From NCBI GenBank assembly GCA_947626145.1, contig CANQRB010000001.1, positions 186,001-250,000 on the forward strand: a stretch of DNA of 64,000 nucleotides, read 5' to 3'. Under the pieces are notes generated by a model. That model was not told where the DNA came from, did not search any database, and was given only the letters and a program-made list of their open reading frames with translations. Positions 59,493-64,000 of this stretch are shown here, piece after piece. Both the position numbers and the translations under genes were made by a program. The DNA comes from an uncultured Clostridia bacterium (GTDB lineage: Bacteria; Bacillota; Clostridia; UMGS1883). The first letter of the stretch is position 1. The number at the start of each line of letters is the position of its first letter.

Positions 59493-61109
59493 TTATTTAT
59501 AGGCCGCAAGTCCTTCCCGGAACGCCGCTATGGTGTCCTCGTTTTCATTCATCATGTACGGCCTCGAAATGACAAGCCTATCCGGATCCGTCTTGTCGAG
59601 GTCATAGCCGCTCCACCATACCGCCGCCTTTATCATCGGATAATTCGGAAGGCTGGCAAACATATCGTTTATCCAGGCCGGCTTGTCGCCGCCTATGCCG
59701 CTGCAGGCAAACTCCGTTATCATCAGGGGTTTGGCGTACCGGCGTACATAAGTGGTGTACAGCTCATCATACAGCTCGTCAAAGGTGTTCCAGCTCTCAA
59801 AATCGTAATATGTACCCGTGTTGTAGGCCGTCATGCCAACAACGTTCACATACGGGTCGCCGGGATAATACATAAGCTCGTGGTTCCACTTGAAGTCCGG
59901 GAACGAACGATTGTTGGGATTGAAGACCCATATGGCGTTGTCGGCCCCCTGCTCGGCAAATATGTTGAATATATAACGGTAGAATTCAATATAAATATCC
60001 GGATCCCGACAGGTGACGAAGGCGCTGTAAGGGCACCAGTCGCCGTTCATCTCGTTGCCGGGGCGCATCAGCACCGGCCTGCCGAAGCGGGCAACGTCGT
60101 CGGCGTAGGCGCGGAGAAACTTCTCGTATTCGCCATTGAGCACATCGTATATCATCAGCCCCTCTTTCCCCTTCATATAGGTCTGGAGGGTCAGCTCGGG
60201 AATTTTGCCCGGCGGGCATACGCGGTCAAGCAGATCGTAAAGCCGTTCTCCCAATATCATGGGTTCGCCGTACCTGTTGACATTAAAACCTGAATAAAGC
60301 AAATATATGTCAAATTTATAGTCCACCTGTTCTTCAACCTCAGGTATTTCGCTTACCATGCTCAAATAAGCGCCCCAGGTAAGGTCGGCGTCAGGCGCAA
60401 AAATCCTGTTGTATGCCTCGCTTGCCACGCTGTTCAAAGCCGGCCCGGCGCCTTCGCCAACTCTGATGCTTTCCGGCAGAACAAACGCGTCAACGGCGTA
60501 GAAACTCTCCACAATCGGCGTGATCTCCTCCTCGAGATTCACTCCCTCCGCAAATTTGAACATCAGAGTTATCACCCGGCAAAGTTCGTCGGATCCGTCA
60601 TACTTTATGTCGTAGCAGGCGTAATTCGGGAGATCGTCGGGCACCTCGGACAGGGGTCGGCGGGACCATACGGCATAAACGGCGTCGTGTCCGTCTACCG
60701 TCATGACTCCCTGATCCCAGATGCCGATGTCACAGTCGGTGGAAAGAAAGGTGTTGGAGTAATTTATGTATTCGTCAGGCGTTACGGTCAGACAGTCCTG
60801 AGTGTAAATATGGAGCTTTACGCTGCCGTAAGACACGGTGGTCCGGAGAGGGGAAAGCCCGGTGTCCACAACCGCTCCCATGGGGAGCGTGACATTATAG
60901 CCCTCTGTGTCGTTCATCAAATTGACATGACCGTCAACGGTTTCGTAATACGAAAAACCGTCCGCCCCGCCGATGAAGCTGATCATTTCAAGGCCGTTGT
61001 GGGAGAGATAAACTTCATCCGCTCCGTAGTAGCTTCCGTGAGCCGTCGGCACGGTTAATACAGCCGCGGCCAGAATCAACGGCAAAATATGACTTAGCTT
61101 TTTTATCAT
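59493..61109 (-). CDS. Secreted GH26-like glycoside hydrolase
   Basis: A 538-residue exported protein. Residues 1-25 form a signal peptide ending 'VPTAHGS'. A beta-rich N-terminal domain runs to about residue 210 and resembles the PsbP/DcrB-type accessory domains of clostridial lipoproteins. From about residue 235 a TIM barrel of the GH26 type follows: acid/base Glu353 in 'RPGNEMNGDW' and nucleophile Glu466 in 'MITEFACSG'. GH26 enzymes cut beta-mannan or related mixed-linkage glucan. The start at 61109 is chosen because a strong promoter overlaps the upstream open frame, so an earlier Met would not be transcribed; the ribosome site (GGTGG) is weak. Confidence 0.85.
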   Translation of the reverse strand: MIKKLSHILPLILAAAVLTVPTAHGSYYGADEVYLSHNGLEMISFIGGADGFSYYETVDGHVNLMNDTEGYNVTLPMGAVVDTGLSPLRTTVSYGSVKLHIYTQDCLTVTPDEYINYSNTFLSTDCDIGIWDQGVMTVDGHDAVYAVWSRRPLSEVPDDLPNYACYDIKYDGSDELCRVITLMFKFAEGVNLEEEITPIVESFYAVDAFVLPESIRVGEGAGPALNSVASEAYNRIFAPDADLTWGAYLSMVSEIPEVEEQVDYKFDIYLLYSGFNVNRYGEPMILGERLYDLLDRVCPPGKIPELTLQTYMKGKEGLMIYDVLNGEYEKFLRAYADDVARFGRPVLMRPGNEMNGDWCPYSAFVTCRDPDIYIEFYRYIFNIFAEQGADNAIWVFNPNNRSFPDFKWNHELMYYPGDPYVNVVGMTAYNTGTYYDFESWNTFDELYDELYTTYVRRYAKPLMITEFACSGIGGDKPAWINDMFASLPNYPMIKAAVWWSGYDLDKTDPDRLVISRPYMMNENEDTIAAFREGLAAYK

Positions 61110-61160
61110 TCGAAGCACCACCGTCAGCAGGATTTTGTAAGAACGTTTATCTTTATTTAA

Positions 61161-61189
61161 GTATAGCATATTATTGTCCGCTTGTCAAG
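61161..61189 (-). promoter_or_regulatory. Sigma-A promoter of the GH26 gene
   Basis: TTGACA (61189-61184) and TATACT (61166-61161) on the minus strand with a 17-base spacer. Confidence 0.85.
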
Positions 61190-61234
61190 ATAAGGCATAA
61201 AATCCGCACGCTTAATATGTATGTAGTAAAATGA

Positions 61235-61480
61235 TATGAACCAAAAAATGAGAAATTCAACCAAAGGTATGGTATAATTGAGTTACCACACTTAACCAAC
61301 CGTTCATTGCTGGAATGGTCACATAGGCCGCACAGTCACCCAAGACAGCATACAGAAGCGGAAGAAATGCTGATATCAAAAGCATTTTGGAAGAAGTACG
61401 AACGGTACAGCATATTTTCTTTTTTTGAGGAAATTGGTTCATATCTATTGACATCACAGATATTCTTTTGCGTTACGTAA
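61235..61480 (+). pseudogene. Transposase remnant (IS481/IS3-like)
   Basis: An open frame of 81 codons without a proper start reads '...RYGIIELPHLTNRSLLEW' then 'SHRPHSHPRQHTEAEEMLI'. The latter resembles the helix-turn-helix linker of IS481/IS3-type transposases ('S-R-R-P-H-x-x-P-x-x-T'). No catalytic DDE domain, terminal repeats or target duplication remain, so it is a decayed fragment at best. It fills most of the 390-base gap between the GH26 and zinc-ribbon genes; nothing else recognisable is there apart from the promoters. Confidence 0.4.
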
Positions 61481-61488
61481 AAAATCTC

Positions 61489-61518
61489 TTGACAAGGCCG
61501 CCATTTATATATTACAAT
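61489..61518 (+). promoter_or_regulatory. Promoter of the zinc-ribbon protein gene
   Basis: TTGACA (61489-61494) and TACAAT (61513-61518) with an 18-base spacer, about 40 bases before the ATG. Confidence 0.65.
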
Positions 61519-61560
61519 TAAGATAATAGACAGGTAATAACTGAAAAAGGAGAAATAATT

Positions 61561-62289
61561 ATGAAATGTCCCAATTGCGGAACCGACTCCAGCGGTAAGT
61601 TCTGTCCCAACTGCGGCTCCTCTCTTGTCGAGCGGCAACCTGAGCAAAAGGCAAAGCAAGCGGGCTCCATGAAATACGTCATGATCGCGGCGACGATTCT
61701 TGCTGTCGGTATGATTGCTGCCTCCCTGATAGTTGTCTTCGGCCTCCATATCAATGACGGTAGTATTCATCCTGTCCCTGATGATTCTGATCCGAAAGTT
61801 TTATCCTCCGTTCCAAGCGACGAACAATCCTCTGAGGGAGATGCGATGCCCACGGAAGAGTTAGTTGAGGATGAACAGTCCTTCGAAGGAGATGGGATAC
61901 CCATGAAAGAGTTAGTTGAAGGGGAACAGTCGTCAGATGAGAATGCGACGGACAATGACGATCTTCCACTAAGCCCTAAGGCTTTTATTGAGCTCGAGGA
62001 CGCCATCGGGCCCATCCTCCCCGATGTCCATGCCGCCAATGATTCTCCTTATGGTGTGATAGACGACAACAATTATGAAATTCTGGACGAAAGCGATATG
62101 TATTGGATGATAGGCTTCAACTGGAAAATCGGTGACACTTCGAATTACAGCGATGAGGCCTGGTCCTATATCGATTATGTGCCGGCATACCTGGTAAATA
62201 AGCTTACAGGGAATATACGCTGGCACGGAGGCGTTCAGGATTCATGGGACGGCATGATAGAGGACGCCCTCGACGGCAAGCTGGATTAA
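61561..62289 (+). CDS. Zinc-ribbon membrane protein with acidic tandem repeats
   Basis: A 242-residue protein: an N-terminal zinc ribbon with two CxxC knuckles ('MKCPNCGTDSSGKFCPNCGS'), one TM helix at about residues 39-60 ('VMIAATILAVGMIAASLIVV'), then an extracytoplasmic acidic region with two and a half copies of a 17-residue repeat (about 87-127), and a C-terminal Trp/Asp-rich domain of about 100 residues that I do not recognise ('MYWMIGFNWKIGDTSNYSDE'). The architecture suggests a membrane sensor or envelope protein. The ATG follows AAAAGGAG. Confidence 0.8.
   Translation: MKCPNCGTDSSGKFCPNCGSSLVERQPEQKAKQAGSMKYVMIAATILAVGMIAASLIVVFGLHINDGSIHPVPDDSDPKVLSSVPSDEQSSEGDAMPTEELVEDEQSFEGDGIPMKELVEGEQSSDENATDNDDLPLSPKAFIELEDAIGPILPDVHAANDSPYGVIDDNNYEILDESDMYWMIGFNWKIGDTSNYSDEAWSYIDYVPAYLVNKLTGNIRWHGGVQDSWDGMIEDALDGKLD
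61819..61941 (+). repeat. 51-bp tandem repeat inside the zinc-ribbon gene
   Basis: Two full units (61819-61869, 61870-61920) and a partial third encode 17-residue acidic repeats DEQSSEGDAMPTEELVE and DEQSFEGDGIPMKELVE. The unit length is a multiple of three, so copy number can change without frameshift. Confidence 0.85.
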
Positions 62290-62443
62290 AAGCTCGTTTA
62301 ACGAATATCAAAAACTCGATTTTTCGTATAAATATTGGTTTTAAGACATCTTTTTGAATTGGAGATTTCGGTGAAGCGCTGCGGCATATCACGAATTTTA
62401 AGGATTGTAATAAGCCACTATTAATGATTTAACATAGAAAGCA

Positions 62444-62474
62444 ACCGGAGCGGCCAACAACCGCTCTGGTTTTT
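62444..62474 (+). terminator. Terminator of the zinc-ribbon gene
   Basis: 10-bp stem ACCGGAGCGG/CCGCTCTGGT (one G-U pair) with a 7-nt loop and a following T-run. The 150 bases between the gene and this hairpin show no coding signal. Confidence 0.8.
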
Positions 62475-62476
62475 AC

Positions 62477-62496
62477 ATAGCGCATTAATGCGCTAT
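62477..62496 (-). terminator. 20-bp perfect palindrome after the riboswitch-controlled gene
   Basis: ATAGCGCATTAATGCGCTAT is a perfect palindrome 24 bases beyond the stop of the minus-strand gene ending at 62521. It may act as its transcription end or as a protein-binding site; a clear T-tract is missing. Confidence 0.4.
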
Positions 62497-62520
62497 AAAC
62501 CCAACATTTCCGATAAATTG

Positions 62521-62832
62521 TTATAAAATATACTCCTCCTCTCCGTCCATATATTTCTGAAAATCCACACGAATGAGCCTTTCATCGCCAACGACAGCCT
62601 CGGGATGCCGGAAGGCCATGTTGCCGGCAAATCCGATAAAGCTCACCGTCATGTCGTGATTCAGCGCCATAATTTCATCGTTCGGCCTCGCCATAACGCA
62701 CACGCCGTCCTGAAAAGTCACGCCCTCATTTGCCGCCTGCCGCATAAAACGCCTTTTAGTCTCCTTTGATGAAAAGTATAAGTATACCCTTCCATCCATT
62801 TCCGCCAGATTTTTGATTGTCCTGTTTTCCAT
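62521..62832 (-). CDS. Uncharacterised 103-residue protein behind a SAM-type riboswitch
   Basis: I do not recognise this small soluble protein. It opens 'MENRTIKNLAEMDGRVYLYF', is basic in its first half ('SSKETKRRFMRQAANEG') and has a hydrophobic, likely buried second half ('ALNHDMTVSFIGFAGNMAF') and an acidic C-terminus ('YMDGEEEYIL'). It has one Cys and no signal peptide or TM helix. The ATG at 62832 follows AGAGAGG. Its leader contains a SAM-I/IV-clan riboswitch-like aptamer and two hairpins, so expression probably responds to S-adenosylmethionine, which points to methionine, SAM or methylation metabolism; that is inference. Confidence 0.75.
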   Translation of the reverse strand: MENRTIKNLAEMDGRVYLYFSSKETKRRFMRQAANEGVTFQDGVCVMARPNDEIMALNHDMTVSFIGFAGNMAFRHPEAVVGDERLIRVDFQKYMDGEEEYIL

Positions 62833-62840
62833 AAAAAACA

Positions 62841-62897
62841 CCTCTCTAAAAATTTTTTAGAGTACATAAAAGATCCCATCGTTACCGACAGGATCTT
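62841..62897 (-). promoter_or_regulatory. Riboswitch expression platform: two hairpins before the start codon
   Basis: A 12-bp stem with G-U pairs (outer arms AAGATCC at 62897-62891 and GGATCTT at 62876-62870, GTAA loop) is followed by TTAT and could be an intrinsic terminator. A second hairpin (CTCTAAAA/TTTTAGAG, 62862-62844) overlaps the ribosome site AGAGAGG (62847-62841), so it could hide it. Confidence 0.55.
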
Positions 62898-62910
62898 GAA
62901 AGCGTATTTT

Positions 62911-62997
62911 ATCCTATCGGCCAAGCATTAGCACCTTGCCATCCGGCAGGTTGCTGTGCGGTCAACGAGCTTGTCTCTCACGCACTCTATATAGGAT
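62911..62997 (-). promoter_or_regulatory. SAM-I/IV-clan riboswitch aptamer, compact and lacking P4
   Basis: On the minus strand the element folds into P1 (ATCCTAT/ATAGGAT), P2 (GTGCG/CGCAC) with kink-turn-like TGAG/GTTGAC and an inner GAG/CTC stem, then the conserved CAGCAACC, P3 (ACC-TGCC-GGAT-GGCA-A-GGT) and AAGGTGCTAAT, the hallmark SAM-I core. The P2 loop CAAGC can pair with GCTTG after the core, which is the expected pseudoknot. The usual P4 hairpin is missing. The whole aptamer is 87 bases, downstream of a consensus promoter. Confidence 0.75.
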
Positions 62998-63017
62998 GTA
63001 CCTCTTGGTACAGTGTC

Positions 63018-63046
63018 ATTATAACATAGTAGATCATGTTTGTCAA
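63018..63046 (-). promoter_or_regulatory. Consensus sigma-A promoter of the riboswitch transcript
   Basis: TTGACA (63046-63041) and TATAAT (63023-63018) on the minus strand with a 17-base spacer; transcription would start about 15 bases before the aptamer P1. Confidence 0.9.
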
Positions 63047-63087
63047 GAATTATTTTCTTGAAACTGGCAAATTCATTTATATAAAAC

Positions 63088-63115
63088 TATCCGGGACAAC
63101 ATTTTGTCCCGGATA
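63088..63115 (-). terminator. Terminator of the DUF2828 gene
   Basis: 12-bp perfect stem TATCCGGGACAA/TTGTCCCGGATA with a 4-nt loop, then GTTTTATAT on the minus strand. Confidence 0.82.
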
Positions 63116-63152
63116 ATACTTTACGAGATTGTCAGGCATATTGCTAAACCGG

Positions 63153-64000
63153 TCACGCGCCTATTCTGCTGTACCGTTCCCGGCTGAGGACAGACATCAT
63201 ATAGGCATAAGGCGAAAGGATTCCGCTCATTACCATTGAAAACAGTCTTGGAGAACAGCCGGAAACCAGTGCAACGCCCTGTTCGTTCACGGTAACAGGC
63301 ACCTGCATAGTCCTGCTTGAAACGTTCCAAAACACGACGTCGGGAAGAGTGTAACCCTTACTTTCAAAGAGCCTCTTTGCGTTCTCGAAATTTGTCACAT
63401 CAGCGTTACCCGCGCAAACATTGAACTCCATGTCCGACACTATGTATATTTTGGACGGAAGCTCAGACTGGGGCACACCGTACTTTACCGCCGTGTCGAG
63501 TATGAGCCGGAACACGGCCTCAATATTGGTGTCGGCCACCTCGTTGAAGCTCTCGCAGTATCTGACCTTCTCGTAAATGTCGTTACCCTTTATCTCCACC
63601 AACCGGGGACTTTCGGAGAAGGTTATGAAGTGGTTGGCAAAAGCCCCCTTATTCCTTTCCGCAAAGTAAATGGCGAGAGATATTGCAATCGCAAATGGAC
63701 GGACGGACTTATTGGTATTCCAGTACATGGACCCAGAACCGTCGGCCACAACAATAGCGTTTTCGCCGTTTGTGAAATTATCAAGGGCGTTCCACGTGAT
63801 GTCAAGACTTTTTCTTTCATCCTTGCTCATATCATTTCCAATGGCGGGATTGATAATATCGTATGGCATGAGAGTGCCGGTGTTAAGCTTGATACGACCA
63901 TGGCGAACACTTTCCAGGAAAGCGCTGTAACGCTCCTCGTCATTTTTCCAGAAAGCCTTTCTGTATTTGAACATGGCTCTGGACGGCTGCTTTGAATAGT
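63153..64000 (-). CDS. DUF2828 family protein, TROVE/vWA-like (5' end outside the window)
   Basis: The visible 281 or so C-terminal codons include 'MFKYRKAFWKNDEERYSAFL', then a von Willebrand A-like domain with the MIDAS motif 'VVADGSGSMYWN', 'FITFSESPRLVEIKG', the Thr/Asp-containing 'ADTNIEAVFRLIL' and 'IYIVSDMEFNVCAG'. This is the DUF2828 family, related to TROVE/Ro60 RNA-binding proteins. The frame is open through the window edge without a stop ('YSKQPSRAMFKYRKAF'), and the family is longer, so the gene is cut by the edge; a Met at 63974 is unlikely to be the start. Ro-like proteins bind misfolded or Y RNAs; no Y RNA was identified here. Confidence 0.85.
   Translation of the reverse strand, partial: YSKQPSRAMFKYRKAFWKNDEERYSAFLESVRHGRIKLNTGTLMPYDIINPAIGNDMSKDERKSLDITWNALDNFTNGENAIVVADGSGSMYWNTNKSVRPFAIAISLAIYFAERNKGAFANHFITFSESPRLVEIKGNDIYEKVRYCESFNEVADTNIEAVFRLILDTAVKYGVPQSELPSKIYIVSDMEFNVCAGNADVTNFENAKRLFESKGYTLPDVVFWNVSSRTMQVPVTVNEQGVALVSGCSPRLFSMVMSGILSPYAYMMSVLSRERYSRIGA

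Noticed and set aside
61257-61457. A 66-codon minus-strand frame between the GH26 and zinc-ribbon genes
   Set aside because: No ribosome site or family resemblance; the plus-strand transposase-like reading of the same DNA is the better explanation.
1-64000. CRISPR arrays, rRNA genes, prophage or conjugative modules
   Set aside because: No regularly spaced repeats, rRNA motifs, phage structural genes, integrases or relaxases were seen on reading either strand.

Overview
The window looks like a chromosomal segment of an anaerobic, endospore-forming member of the Clostridia with fairly GC-rich coding DNA, probably an Oscillospirales-type gut bacterium. The phylum call rests on spoIVA, spoIIP, a complete spoIIIAA-AH operon, spoVAE, a GntR/YtrA-type ABC operon, an NADH-linked [FeFe]-hydrogenase operon and low-GC intergenic promoters of the TTGACA-17-TATAAT type. 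The exact genus cannot be read from the sequence. No rRNA genes, prophage, CRISPR array or intact insertion sequence is present.

Layout. 0-6.4 kb: VanZ-like and GDSL hydrolase genes, tRNA-Leu(UAA), spoIVA, a short-form cobalamin methionine synthase and a NimA-like flavoprotein. 6.4-12 kb: surface-polysaccharide genes, namely a 53-residue peptide, a 1061-residue LamG protein and a GH16 lipoprotein fused to a stalk domain and a phosphatase-like domain. 12-18.3 kb: a leftward group of a membrane-anchored clostripain (C11) gene interrupted by an in-frame TGA, a HerA-like ATPase, a two-TM protein, a K+ channel and an S-component-like membrane protein. 18.4-19.3 kb: a barnase/barstar pair. 19.4-30.5 kb: one long leftward operon, hisS-aspS-gldA/F/G-type ABC genes-DUF4340-PDZ/radical SAM/DUF512-MBL hydrolase-hemZ. 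30.6-35.8 kb: the hydrogenase operon hndA-HATPase-hndB-hndC-hndD. 36-45.5 kb: spoVAE, ung, an acetyltransferase, a 174-bp MITE-like palindrome, rpsU, HIT, flavodoxin, alaS, an ABC exporter, dGTPase and fba. 45.6-50.5 kb (rightward): spoIIP, a DUF4364 regulator, and a GntR-ABC operon with a perfect operator palindrome. 50.5-58 kb (leftward): TSCPD protein, araD, sugar isomerase, Asp23 and the spoIIIA operon. 58-64 kb: YbjQ, a WG-repeat lipoprotein, a GH26 protein, a transposase remnant, a zinc-ribbon protein, an uncharacterised protein behind a SAM-riboswitch-like leader, and the end of a DUF2828 (Ro/vWA-like) gene cut by the window edge.

How the parts fit. The organism appears to ferment sugars (aldolase, pentose/deoxysugar isomerase and epimerase), dispose of electrons as H2 through an NAD(P)H- and ferredoxin-linked [FeFe] hydrogenase, cut extracellular beta-glucans or mannans, and sporulate. 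The most unusual observations are a compact P4-less SAM-I/IV-clan riboswitch in front of a protein of unknown function (62.5-63.0 kb), an in-frame TGA at a position normally occupied by Cys in a clostripain-family protease (17.65 kb), a secreted GH16-phosphatase fusion whose phosphatase Cys is Gly (10.3 kb), and a MITE-like palindrome (37.6 kb). All functional statements are homology judgements made by eye; no database search was run.
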